A program made the translations under genes and the position numbers. From Synechococcales cyanobacterium GL140_1_metabat_312 (GTDB taxonomy: Bacteria; Cyanobacteriota; Cyanobacteriia; Leptolyngbyales; Leptolyngbyaceae): a DNA stretch of 64,000 nucleotides. The notes beneath the pieces were generated by a model that saw only the letters and a program-made list of their open reading frames with translations, did not search any database and was not told the origin of the DNA. Shown piece after piece: positions 1 to 7,680 of this stretch. The stretch covers positions 86,330-150,329 of the forward strand of contig JANXWB010000010.1 of assembly GCA_025351345.1 (NCBI GenBank), read 5' to 3'. How positions within the stretch are numbered: position 1 is the stretch's first letter; every line of letters begins with the position of its first letter.

Positions 1-254
1 CTCAACTCAGCACTACCATTGCACCCACCGCCAATGCCTATTTTTATCGTTATTTGGCCCGCATTGCTTTGACCAGTGGTAATAACGATCGGGCCAAAGA
101 CTTTATGGAACAAGCCTGGAAAAGTGATGCCAGCATTTTTCTCAAAGATCCTCGATCGTTCCTGACATTAATATCAATTAAACTCGCACCACTCGCCCAA
201 ATCGCCATCCAACGTTCTCTCGGAAAATCTCAACCTACCCAGCCGCCATGTTAA
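1..254 (+). CDS. C-terminal end of a probable family 2 glycosyltransferase (5' partial)
   Basis: The frame is open from the left edge (first full codon at 3) to a stop at 252-254, so the start lies outside the window. The visible ~83 residues are helical and include NDRAKDFMEQAWKSD and a hydrophobic end. I see no catalytic motif. C-terminal extensions of this kind occur on cyanobacterial GT2 glycosyltransferases of polysaccharide clusters, and the genes immediately downstream are a flippase and glycosyltransferases, so the call rests mainly on context. Its stop overlaps the start of the flippase gene by 7 bp, which suggests translational coupling in one operon. Confidence 0.45.
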   Translation, partial: QLSTTIAPTANAYFYRYLARIALTSGNNDRAKDFMEQAWKSDASIFLKDPRSFLTLISIKLAPLAQIAIQRSLGKSQPTQPPC

Positions 255-1543
255 GTCTTTGGACAAAACTCACCCATAAACTCACTCAAAGTTCCTGGAC
301 CACCAATACCCTTTGGATGTTCCTGAGCCAAGGCTTAAGACTTGTTCTTCAAGGAATCTATTTTACAATAGCCGTCAAAGCACTGAGACCTGAGCAGTAC
401 GGGGCTTTCATTGCCGCCACCGCATTAGTCGAGATCGTTTCACCGTTTTCGACTTTGGGAGCGGGGGATGTCATGATTAAGGAAGTATCTCGCGATCGTG
501 CTAGCTTTCCAAAGTATTGGGGAAATGCATTACTTTTAAACTTTCTATCATCAATCGTTTTGATAGTGTTGCTAGTATTGGTCGCCCCGATCGTTTTACC
601 GAAAGCTTTTCCGATGGAGCTAGTTATTCTAGCGGCGATTACAAATCTGATGTTTGGTCGGGCGATCGACCTTGCGGGAAATGCTTACCAAGCTATCAGT
701 AATCTTAAACGAACTGCTCAGCTCCAGCTTATTCCCCATGCTTTACGAGCGGGGGCAGCGATCGCAATGGTGACTTTGATTCCGAATCCGAAGGCGATCG
801 ATTGGTTGATTTTTGGACTGATTAGCATTGGCTTGTCAGGCATTTTCTCACTAGTCTTAGTTCATATTGAACTGGGCGCACCGAAATTTACTGGGCGAAT
901 TCGTAAAGCTGAATTATTAGAAGGTTCATATTTCGCTGTCGGACTTTCTGCCCAGAGTATTTACAACGATATTGACAAGACAATGTTAGCGAGATTAGCA
1001 ACGCTAGAAGCAACAGGATTTTATGCAGCGGCCTATCGATTGTTAGACATGGCTTTTGTTCCTGTACGATCGCTCCTTGCCTCATCCTACAGTCGATTCT
1101 TTGAAGCTGGAAAATCAGGTGTGCGAGGCAGTCTGACGATTGCGAGGAGAATCTTACCGATTATGTTAGGGTATAGTGCGATCGCAGCGATCGGATTAAT
1201 GCTTTGTGCGCCGATCGTCCCCATGATTTTAGGTGCAGAATACGGCAGTACTGTTGAAGCATTGCGATGGTTAGCGCCTATTTTGGTCTTCCGCGCATTA
1301 CAATTCATCGCCGCCGACACCTTGGCTGGAGCCGATCTCCAGTCTCACCGCAGTGCCATTCAAGTCACGATCGCGCTGATTAACATTGGTCTTAATTTTT
1401 GGCTTATTCCCCAATTTCCTAGCGCTCCGTGGAAAGGAGCCATGTGGTCTAGTCTGGCATCCGATTGTTTGCTCATGTTGAGTTTATGGTTTACGGTCTT
1501 TTGGCAATACCGTAAAGAGAAACTAATGCTTCTACGATCTTAA
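248..1543 (+). CDS. Oligosaccharide flippase (Wzx-like, MATE/MOP superfamily)
   Basis: A 431-residue polytopic membrane protein with about 12 hydrophobic segments spread over its full length, the usual size of Wzx/RfbX polysaccharide translocases. The N-terminal half shows a pattern typical of the family (FTIAVKALRPEQYGAFIAAT, then a conserved acidic/glycine stretch LGAGDVMIKEVSRD). The role would be to flip lipid-linked oligosaccharide repeat units across the cytoplasmic membrane for exopolysaccharide, capsule or O-antigen assembly. The start codon overlaps the upstream gene by 7 bp. The neighbours are two glycosyltransferases and a ligase/polymerase-like protein. Which glycan is moved cannot be read from sequence. 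Confidence 0.85.
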   Translation: MLSLWTKLTHKLTQSSWTTNTLWMFLSQGLRLVLQGIYFTIAVKALRPEQYGAFIAATALVEIVSPFSTLGAGDVMIKEVSRDRASFPKYWGNALLLNFLSSIVLIVLLVLVAPIVLPKAFPMELVILAAITNLMFGRAIDLAGNAYQAISNLKRTAQLQLIPHALRAGAAIAMVTLIPNPKAIDWLIFGLISIGLSGIFSLVLVHIELGAPKFTGRIRKAELLEGSYFAVGLSAQSIYNDIDKTMLARLATLEATGFYAAAYRLLDMAFVPVRSLLASSYSRFFEAGKSGVRGSLTIARRILPIMLGYSAIAAIGLMLCAPIVPMILGAEYGSTVEALRWLAPILVFRALQFIAADTLAGADLQSHRSAIQVTIALINIGLNFWLIPQFPSAPWKGAMWSSLASDCLLMLSLWFTVFWQYRKEKLMLLRS

Positions 1544-1575
1544 TTCAGAAGTCGATCGAGCCTGCCATAAACCCG

Positions 1576-1606
1576 ATCCCCCTAAATCCATCTTTCCAAG
1601 GGGGAT
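1576..1606. repeat. Dispersed palindromic repeat (ATCCCCCT / AGGGGGAT)
   Basis: A short interspersed palindrome lies between the flippase and the next transferase: ATCCCCCT at 1576-1583 pairs with AGGGGGAT at 1599-1606. The same core recurs at about 20486-20537 and in part near 62190. C/G-run palindromes of this type are common intergenic repeats in filamentous cyanobacteria. No T-run follows that would make it a clear terminator. The rest of the 1544-1758 gap is AT-rich with nothing I can name. Confidence 0.55.
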
Positions 1607-1758
1607 TTTGAAAACGACCAAGGCTTTGATCCATGAAATTCTAATAGATAAATAAAAATTAATTTAGATTTCTTATTTCCTTTTTTAAGGGAGCTGAGGG
1701 ATCGGAATTTATTAATAACCAATCGATTTACAAATACAATTCACCATTCTCAATTCCT

Positions 1759-2910
1759 ATGAAACCGATCGCCCTAATTTATCGTTTTAAACTTCTCCCT
1801 TTTTCCGAGACATTTATTCAAAATCAAGCCGAGAGTCTTAAAGGCTTTGAAGCTCGGTATTTGGGACTCCGATCGATTCCTGGGATTCAAACCAATAGCG
1901 ATCGCACTACCATTATTAATTCTAGTCATAGCCTTGCTGATAAGTTACGCGAACAGCGATTCAAACTTTTCGGAAAAACATCGAAAATTAAATTTAAACC
2001 TGATCTTATTCATGCCCATTTTGCTAACGATGGTGCGATCGTACTTCCCTTTGCAAAACGATTGGATTTACCTCTAATTGTGACTTGTCATGGCTTTGAT
2101 ATTTTCAATCAAATTCAAGGACGCAAAACCCTTTCAGAACAGCTTTATAAACAGCGTTTACCCCAACTTCAAAAGCAAGCAAAGTGTTTTATTGCCGTTT
2201 CTGATTTCTTAAAGGGCGAAATGCTCAAACGAGGCTACCCTGAAGAAAAAATTATTCGCCACTACATTGGTATCGATAGAACTAAATTCCAACCAGAACC
2301 CACCATCCAACGCGAACCGATCGTTCTCTTCACGGGACGTCTCGTCGAAATAAAAGGCTGTGAATACCTAATCCAGGCTATGGAAGAGATTCAACGAATC
2401 ATACCAGAGGTAAAACTCGTAGTCATTGGAGATGGTGAGATTCGACCGCAGCTAGAAATAATGGCAAAAAACAATCTCCGTAACTATGAATTTCTAGGGG
2501 TCCAACCCGCCGAAGTCGTCAAATCTTGGATGGCAAAATCCCGCATCTTTTGTGTTCCAAGTATTAGGGGAAGGGATGGCGAAATGGAAACCTTCGGAAT
2601 GGTTTTCGCGGAAGCCCAAGCGACGGGATTACCCGTAGTCAGCTTTGCCACAGGCGGAATTCCTGAAGCCGTCGCTCACGGAAAGACTGGACTTCTAGCT
2701 AGTATGGGCGATCGGAATGAACTGACCCAACACCTCCTCACCCTGTTGAAAAATCCCGAACTCTGGGAACAATTTAGCCAACAGGGCATTAATTACATCC
2801 GCCAAAACTTCGATCTTCCTACCCAAACGCAACAACTCGAAACTATTTATCGTGAGACTATTCATCACAAAACCCCATCAATTCTGGCCTCACCCTGCAA
2901 AGCTTCCTAA
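1759..2910 (+). CDS. Glycosyltransferase family 4 protein
   Basis: A 383-residue GT-B fold glycosyltransferase. The N-terminal domain contains DLIHAHFANDGAIVLPFAKR and TCHGFDIF. The C-terminal nucleotide-sugar domain contains FTGRLVEIKGCEYLIQAM, an EX7E-like region (ETFGMVFAEAQATGLPVVSF) and GGIPEAV. These are hallmarks of GT4 retaining transferases that build cell-surface glycans on the cytoplasmic side of the membrane. Only 8 bp separate it from the next gene, a GT2 transferase, so the two are probably co-transcribed. The N-terminus (KPIALIYRFKLLPFSETFIQ) resembles the colanic/amylovoran-type branch of the family. Donor and acceptor sugars are unknown. Confidence 0.9.
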   Translation: MKPIALIYRFKLLPFSETFIQNQAESLKGFEARYLGLRSIPGIQTNSDRTTIINSSHSLADKLREQRFKLFGKTSKIKFKPDLIHAHFANDGAIVLPFAKRLDLPLIVTCHGFDIFNQIQGRKTLSEQLYKQRLPQLQKQAKCFIAVSDFLKGEMLKRGYPEEKIIRHYIGIDRTKFQPEPTIQREPIVLFTGRLVEIKGCEYLIQAMEEIQRIIPEVKLVVIGDGEIRPQLEIMAKNNLRNYEFLGVQPAEVVKSWMAKSRIFCVPSIRGRDGEMETFGMVFAEAQATGLPVVSFATGGIPEAVAHGKTGLLASMGDRNELTQHLLTLLKNPELWEQFSQQGINYIRQNFDLPTQTQQLETIYRETIHHKTPSILASPCKAS

Positions 2911-2918
2911 CCCTCACC

Positions 2919-3896
2919 ATGCAAAGCCTCATAAAAATTAGCGTCATTATTCCCACCCACAATCGCCCGGAACTGGTCAAACGAGCGATCGCAAGCGTCT
3001 ATACACAGGATATAGATCAAACAAGTACAATCGTTGAAGTAATTGTAGTAATCAATGGTGATGATGTCGTGACCCGATCGGCTCTAGAACCATTGAATAC
3101 ATTACTCAATTATTCAAATCTAAAAATCTTACAAATTCCTGAAGCTGGTCCTTCCCATGCTAGAAATGTGGGTGTTCAAAATGCACTGGGTGAATGGATT
3201 GCATTTCTAGATGACGATGATGAATGGTTGCCGAAAAAATTGCGTTTACAACACGAGGCTGCGATCGTAAGCACTGCATCAAATCCCGTTATCGCCAGCA
3301 AACTTACTGCCCGCACCCCAAAAGGTGACTTCGATCGTCCCCGCCGTTTCCCAAAACCGGGTGAAGATCTCAGTGACTATCTCCTAGGCCGTACAGGATT
3401 TTTTCAGGGTGAGGGTTTAATTCAAACCTCTGTAATTTTCACAACGCGCCGCCTGCTCCTAGAAGTCCCCTTCAGCCTAATTCCAAAACATGAAGATTGG
3501 GAATGGGTTTTGCGGGTTGCCAAACGATCGGACGTTACGATCGAATTTGTCCCCGACGTTCTCGCGATTTGGTACCTTGAAGAAAACCGCACTAGCCTCA
3601 GCACCAAGCACAACTACCAAGGCTCCCTTGACTGGATTACCCGAAACCGCAATCTCGTAACGCCCGCTGCCTACGCCGCCTTCATCCTAGTCGAAGTCGG
3701 ATCTCAAGCCGCCCAGCAGCAACAATGGAAGCTATTCCCAAAACTCCTTAAACTCGCCCTCACCCAAGGCAAACCCAACGCGATCGTCCTGCTCCTCTAC
3801 CTAGCCATGTGGCTTCTACCATTAGAACTCCGTCGAAAAATCCGAGCCATCCTCACCCGCAAAAAGACAGCAACTCCCACCCAATTCCCAATCTAA
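2919..3896 (+). CDS. Glycosyltransferase family 2 protein
   Basis: A 325-residue GT-A fold inverting transferase. The N-terminal core IKISVIIPTHNRPELVKRAI is followed by AGPSHARNVGVQNALGEWIA and the metal-binding aspartate cluster FLDDDDEW, then a conserved EDWEWVLRV acceptor-side segment. The C-terminal ~60 residues are helical and hydrophobic (LLYLAMWLLP), consistent with membrane association. It would add a sugar to a lipid-linked glycan together with the flippase and GT4 upstream. It lies 8 bp after the GT4 gene and 32 bp before the ligase-like gene. The sugar specificity is unknown. Confidence 0.9.
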   Translation: MQSLIKISVIIPTHNRPELVKRAIASVYTQDIDQTSTIVEVIVVINGDDVVTRSALEPLNTLLNYSNLKILQIPEAGPSHARNVGVQNALGEWIAFLDDDDEWLPKKLRLQHEAAIVSTASNPVIASKLTARTPKGDFDRPRRFPKPGEDLSDYLLGRTGFFQGEGLIQTSVIFTTRRLLLEVPFSLIPKHEDWEWVLRVAKRSDVTIEFVPDVLAIWYLEENRTSLSTKHNYQGSLDWITRNRNLVTPAAYAAFILVEVGSQAAQQQQWKLFPKLLKLALTQGKPNAIVLLLYLAMWLLPLELRRKIRAILTRKKTATPTQFPI

Positions 3897-3928
3897 AGTT
3901 TAAAATCTAAAATTTCTAATCCTCCCCC

Positions 3929-5254
3929 ATGGGCTATCGAATTCGCAAACTCCTTAACTTCACCCTAGATCAAGATTTAGGCGAGCTTTCCCATGCGGAA
4001 TGGGTGATTTATTGGTCGATCGTCCTCACCCCACTCTGGTGGTTATTGGGCATCCAAACCCTATTATTCATGTTGATCCCCGCTTACTTATTTATTCGCG
4101 GGTTCGACCTCGATCGTGTGCTCAGCCAACGCCTCCCGATCGCCATCTGGGCCTGGATGCTCGTCTGCATCGTTACCCTTTCCCTAGCTCTCATCTCTCT
4201 TGCCAACCTCGGACTCCCCAGCGGCAAGATCGTCTCTAGCCTCGTTACCTTCATCAAGGGTTACTTCCTAATTTTTGCCTGTATGGTCACACCGTTTTGG
4301 CACCGCGTCCGCATCAAGGTCATTACTCGCGCCGTTTGCTGGGTTGCCTTTAGTTACCTGATCACTCTGAGTGTCCAAGTCTTCTGCCTCCTCGCCCATA
4401 TCTGGAAAGATCCGATCGCTCCACCCCTCGCCAAGCTCATCCCCGGCGACAAAATGAGCTTACAGGTCAAACCCGCAGTCTGGCAAAAATTCTTCGGCAT
4501 TCTGCTCCCGCGCACCTGCCTATACACTGCCGACCCTCCCATTCCCGCCATTTGTGGACTCCTCTTCTACTTCATCTGTCGCGGTGAGGAAAATAAGCGC
4601 CTTCGCATCATGGGTGTCACCGGAAGTGTCGTGGCCTTAATTGTCAGCCAGAGTCGTCTCGCTTGGGTCTGCTTTCCCTTCACCATACTCACCTCAGCCT
4701 TTTTCCAACATTTCTTTGCACGTCAGCTTAGTATGTGGGGCATGACGGGCATATCTACCTTGAGCGCCATGCTTGGCATCACGATTAAAGAAATGCTCAA
4801 CAAACCTATGGAAATCTTTAACGGTGCGAGGGCTGAGTCCTCCGCAGATCGTGCCCGCGTGGTCGGAGCCACCCTCAAAGCATGGCAAGAATACCCTTGG
4901 TTCGGATGGGGCGTTCCTCAGGGATCCGTGAAATGGTACATCTACGATATCGAGCTTGGATCATTTTCCACCTATGCGGCCATGCTCTATCTTCAGGGCT
5001 ATTTTGGATTTGCGTTCTTAATGTTTGCCCTCTTTTCTACCCTCTGTACCTGCTGCGCCGCCGGAATAAATGGCAGTGTTACGGGGGCTAGGGCTGTGGG
5101 GGCGCTCTTGGGACTTTATTTTCTTATGGAAAGTTTACCCATTACTTGGGTCGCCGTTTATTTTTGGGTGTTTTTTGTCTGGATTGGAGCAATTTTTGCA
5201 GAAAATTCGGATTTACGGACGATCGTTCCCAAATGGCGACATTTATCTACGTAA
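3929..5254 (+). CDS. O-antigen ligase/polymerase-like membrane protein
   Basis: A 441-residue protein with roughly 10-12 transmembrane segments and a periplasmic loop in the second half containing SQSRLAWVCFPF and EYPWFGWGVPQ, the arrangement seen in the Wzy_C / O-antigen ligase superfamily. The family transfers or polymerises lipid-linked glycans on the outer face of the cytoplasmic membrane. Its place at the end of a flippase-GT4-GT2 run fits a terminal polymerisation or ligation step. Membership is inferred from topology and the SRxxW/GWG loop signature. A capsular export polymerase role is equally possible. Confidence 0.7.
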   Translation: MGYRIRKLLNFTLDQDLGELSHAEWVIYWSIVLTPLWWLLGIQTLLFMLIPAYLFIRGFDLDRVLSQRLPIAIWAWMLVCIVTLSLALISLANLGLPSGKIVSSLVTFIKGYFLIFACMVTPFWHRVRIKVITRAVCWVAFSYLITLSVQVFCLLAHIWKDPIAPPLAKLIPGDKMSLQVKPAVWQKFFGILLPRTCLYTADPPIPAICGLLFYFICRGEENKRLRIMGVTGSVVALIVSQSRLAWVCFPFTILTSAFFQHFFARQLSMWGMTGISTLSAMLGITIKEMLNKPMEIFNGARAESSADRARVVGATLKAWQEYPWFGWGVPQGSVKWYIYDIELGSFSTYAAMLYLQGYFGFAFLMFALFSTLCTCCAAGINGSVTGARAVGALLGLYFLMESLPITWVAVYFWVFFVWIGAIFAENSDLRTIVPKWRHLST

Positions 5255-5377
5255 GCTGTCAACCCGCCCAAATATAGTTACAGAAAATATTTATCCCGAT
5301 TTTGTTGAAATATTTTGCACAAATGTGATCGAACCAGGTACTATAAGCAATGTAATCGCGTTGAGCGATCTCACAAC

Positions 5378-5450
5378 GCTGGTGTAGCTCAGTTGGTAGA
5401 GCAGCTGATTTGTAATCAGCCGGTCGCAAGTTCGAATCTTGTCACCAGCT
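5378..5450 (+). tRNA. tRNA-Thr (anticodon TGT)
   Basis: A 73-nt cloverleaf: acceptor GCTGGTG (5378-5384) pairs with CACCAGC (5443-5449), discriminator T. The D-arm is GCTCAGTTGGTAGAGC. The anticodon stem GCTGA/TCAGC encloses the loop TTTGTAA, giving TGT at 5411-5413. The T-arm is TCGCAAGTTCGAATCTTG. CCA is not encoded. It sits between the polysaccharide block and the apc operon. Confidence 0.97.
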
Positions 5451-5873
5451 TTCAGAAGGAAAAATATTAAACCTACAAACCTTATTCGTAGGAGTACTAT
5501 CTCATGGTTAGGATAAGCGTTTCTTGTGATCTGAATAGAGCAAAAAGGTTGGACTATTTTGTTTAGACTTGTAAAGTGAGTCCAAAATGATTGCCGATCG
5601 ACTCAAGACCACGGTTCTTAAGGAAAAGTGGTCTTGACAGATAGAAGAAATTGGTTTTGTTGCGGAGCATTTCATCAAATCTGAGTAAGATTATTACAAA
5701 ATATTTCATAGGTATGGGAATGATGCCTGTGATGCCGCAAGATTGATTTCGAAAGGTAGATAAGGCAGCCTTCTGAATGACTTAAGATTCTTTAATCAGA
5801 ATTCTAACAGTTCAGCAGATAAGGAAACTTACTATTAAAAAAGTCGGTCAGATCCTTTTGGAGGAATCCATCC
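5451..5873 (+). promoter_or_regulatory. Leader/promoter region of the apc operon with a 10-bp inverted repeat
   Basis: About 420 bp without a gene precede apcA. They contain a perfect 10-bp inverted repeat, TCAAGACCAC (5603-5612) and GTGGTCTTGA (5628-5637), with a 15-nt loop, about 240 nt upstream of the apcA start. No U-run follows, so it is not a plain terminator. It may be an operator, an mRNA-stabilising hairpin or a transcript-end structure. A strong Shine-Dalgarno GGAGGA (5860-5865) precedes the apcA ATG at 5874. Long structured leaders are usual for phycobilisome operons, but no promoter is assigned here. Confidence 0.5.
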
Positions 5874-6359
5874 ATGAGTATTGTAACGAAGTCGATCGTA
5901 AACGCTGATGCTGAAGCCCGTTACCTCAGCCCAGGCGAACTAGATCGCATTAAAGGCTTCGTCACCAGTGGTGAAAAGCGCCTTCGCATTGCTGAGACCC
6001 TAACAGGTGCTCGCGAGCGAATCGTGAAGCAAGCAGGCGACCAACTATTCCAAAAACGTCCTGACGTTGTTTCCCCCGGTGGCAACGCATACGGCGAAGA
6101 AATGACCGCAACTTGCTTGCGTGACATGGATTACTACCTACGTTTGGTCACGTACGGAGTTGTCTCCGGCGACGTCACTCCTATTGAAGAAATCGGAATC
6201 GTTGGCGTTAGAGAAATGTACAAGTCCTTGGGAACTCCCATTGATGCCGTTGTCGAAGGCGTACGTGCGATGAAGAGCGTTGCAACCTCCTTGCTGGCTG
6301 GCGAAGATGCCGCAGAAGCAGCAGCCTACTTCGACTACGTAATCGGCGCAATGAGCTAG
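5874..6359 (+). CDS. apcA: Allophycocyanin alpha subunit
   Basis: A 161-residue phycobiliprotein, the standard length for ApcA. The chromophore cysteine is Cys81 in [13 protein letters not shown], which binds phycocyanobilin by a thioether bond. The globin-like core motif DxxYYLRLxTYG and the ending FDYVIGAMS are typical. ApcA pairs with ApcB; the (alpha-beta)3 discs build the phycobilisome core, which passes energy to photosystem II chlorophyll. Strong RBS GGAGGA 8 nt upstream. apcB follows 71 bp downstream and apcC further on, the conserved apcABC order. apcE, often directly upstream in other cyanobacteria, is absent here; a tRNA and glycan genes occupy that place. Confidence 0.98.
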   Translation: MSIVTKSIVNADAEARYLSPGELDRIKGFVTSGEKRLRIAETLTGARERIVKQAGDQLFQKRPDVVSPGGNAYGEEMTATCLRDMDYYLRLVTYGVVSGDVTPIEEIGIVGVREMYKSLGTPIDAVVEGVRAMKSVATSLLAGEDAAEAAAYFDYVIGAMS

Positions 6360-6430
6360 TTTTCAGAATACTGAGACTGTTTCAGCCCGTTGACTTTGTA
6401 GTAAACATTCGAGATTAAGGAAGTCGAACA

Positions 6431-6916
6431 ATGCAAGACGCTATTACTGCTGTAATCAATTCCTCTGACGTTCAAGGTAAATATCTTGATTCTTCGTCAT
6501 TGGACAAACTTAAGGGCTACTTCGCAACTGGCGAACTTCGCGTTCGTGCAGCTAGCTCCATCTCGGCTAACGCTGCCGCGATCGTAAAGGAAGCTGTGGC
6601 TAAGTCCCTGTTGTACTCGGACATCACCCGTCCCGGTGGCAACATGTACACCACTCGTCGCTATGCAGCTTGCATCCGTGACTTGGACTACTACCTGCGC
6701 TATGCGACTTACGCAATGTTGGCAGGTGACGCATCCATCCTAGATGAGCGTGTCCTTAACGGTTTGAAAGAAACCTACAACTCTTTGGGAGTTCCTGTAG
6801 GCGCTACTGTTCAAGCGATTCAAGCGATGAAAGAAGTCACTGCTTCCTTGGTCGGCGCTGATGCTGGTAAGGAAATGGGTGTCTACTTTGACTACATTTG
6901 CAGCGGCTTAAGCTAG
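6431..6916 (+). CDS. apcB: Allophycocyanin beta subunit
   Basis: A 161-residue phycobiliprotein homologous to the upstream apcA product. The chromophore cysteine is Cys81 in [18 protein letters not shown]. Asn71 in [11 protein letters not shown] corresponds to the beta-subunit asparagine that is N-methylated in phycobiliproteins. The protein ends [10 protein letters not shown]. It forms the allophycocyanin heterodimer with ApcA in the phycobilisome core on the thylakoid surface. RBS AAGGA lies about 9 nt upstream. It is the second gene of apcABC, and a 266-bp gap with a possible attenuating hairpin separates it from apcC. Confidence 0.98.
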   Translation: MQDAITAVINSSDVQGKYLDSSSLDKLKGYFATGELRVRAASSISANAAAIVKEAVAKSLLYSDITRPGGNMYTTRRYAACIRDLDYYLRYATYAMLAGDASILDERVLNGLKETYNSLGVPVGATVQAIQAMKEVTASLVGADAGKEMGVYFDYICSGLS

Positions 6917-7182
6917 AAATAGCAAGTCGTTTTATTAGATAGCTTAAGTCCTATGAGACTTTAGAGGTCTAATCTGTCAAGAGTTGGGATTCAGCTTGTC
7001 AAAGGCTAGCTTAGAAGCTGGTTTTAGCGATCTAAGTTCCTCTCTTGGCATTGTCATTTTAGGCTTCAGGTTTATCAAACTACTAAAAGATTCGGTGCCT
7101 TCATCTGGCGCAACATAAGAATTTATTTTGAGTCTGTTACAGTCTGGCCTTGCTAATCGTTGTCATTAGGAGATGTGGATCC
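6917..7182 (+). promoter_or_regulatory. apcB-apcC intergenic region with possible attenuating hairpin
   Basis: This gap contains CAGCTT (6992-6997) pairing with AAGCTG (7015-7020), followed at once by GTTTTAG. The stem is short and the U-run weak, so at most it is a leaky terminator or a processing site that could set the ApcC:ApcAB ratio. An apcC RBS AGGAG (7168-7172) lies at the downstream end. A separate apcC promoter in this gap cannot be excluded. Confidence 0.35.
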
Positions 7183-7386
7183 ATGAGAATGTTTAAGGTG
7201 ACGGCTTGTGTTCCCAGCCAATCCCGTATTCGCACACAGCGTGAATTACAAAATACGTTCTTCACGAAATTAGTGCCTTACGACAATTGGTTCCGCGAAC
7301 AACAACGCATCCAAAAAATGGGCGGAAAAATCGTTAAGGTTGAGCTATTTGCTGGAAAGCCTGGTGCTAACACTGGCGTGAGCTAG
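7183..7386 (+). CDS. apcC: Phycobilisome core small linker polypeptide (LC 7.8)
   Basis: A 67-residue CpcD-like linker, the usual size for ApcC. It begins MRMFKVTACVPSQSRIRTQR and carries NTFFTKLVPYDNWFREQQRI and GGKIVKVELFAGKPG. It caps the allophycocyanin core cylinders and modulates their energy transfer. The ATG at 7183 is chosen over an in-frame TTG at 7150 because RBS AGGAG sits 10 nt before it and the MxMFKV start matches the family. A second ATG at 7189 is possible. It is the last gene of the apc operon and is followed by a strong terminator. Confidence 0.97.
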   Translation: MRMFKVTACVPSQSRIRTQRELQNTFFTKLVPYDNWFREQQRIQKMGGKIVKVELFAGKPGANTGVS

Positions 7387-7420
7387 TTAAGTTTTTCTTC
7401 CTATAAACTAGAGAACGATC

Positions 7421-7445
7421 GGAGGCATTTCTAGCCTCCTTTTTA
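7421..7445 (+). terminator. Rho-independent terminator of apcABC
   Basis: GGAGGC (7421-7426) and GCCTCC (7434-7439) form a 6-bp GC-rich stem with a 7-nt loop, followed directly by TTTTT. It lies 35 bp after the apcC stop. Confidence 0.9.
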
Positions 7446-7509
7446 ATAAATATTTTCTAGCCTTTTACCTTCAATAAACAGCAGCAATTTTTAGTAGCTC
7501 TAGGCGCAA

Positions 7510-7541
7510 AAAAAGGGAAAGACGGCTGCCTTTCCCTTTTT
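7510..7541. terminator. Bidirectional terminator between apcC and tRNA-Leu
   Basis: AAAAAGGGAAAG (7510-7521) pairs perfectly with CTTTCCCTTTTT (7530-7541) around an 8-nt loop. The A and T runs on both flanks let it terminate apc readthrough on the plus strand and the tRNA-Leu/protease transcript on the minus strand. Confidence 0.85.
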
Positions 7542-7600
7542 GATTACTTTTTAGCTTCTTACAAAGCGCTTGAGTTGCTCAATTTAACCATTCTAGTGGA

Positions 7601-7680
7601 TGGGCGAGGCGAGACTCGAACTCGCACACCTAAGTACCGCATTTTGAGTGCGGCGCGTCTACCAATTCCACCACTCGCCC
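7601..7680 (-). tRNA. tRNA-Leu (anticodon CAA)
   Basis: Read on the minus strand: acceptor GGGCGAG (7674-7680) pairs with CTCGCCC (7602-7608), discriminator A. The anticodon stem CCGCA/TGCGG holds the loop CTCAAAA, giving CAA. It has a short variable arm and the T-arm GCGAGTTCGAGTCTCGC, 80 nt in all. Its 5' 22 nt overlap the 3' end of the co-oriented M48 protease gene and supply that gene's stop codon. Confidence 0.97.

Noticed and set aside
5070-5387. 105-codon frame overlapping the end of the ligase-like gene and running into tRNA-Thr
   Set aside because: It overlaps a well-supported gene in another frame, has no motif and reads into a tRNA.
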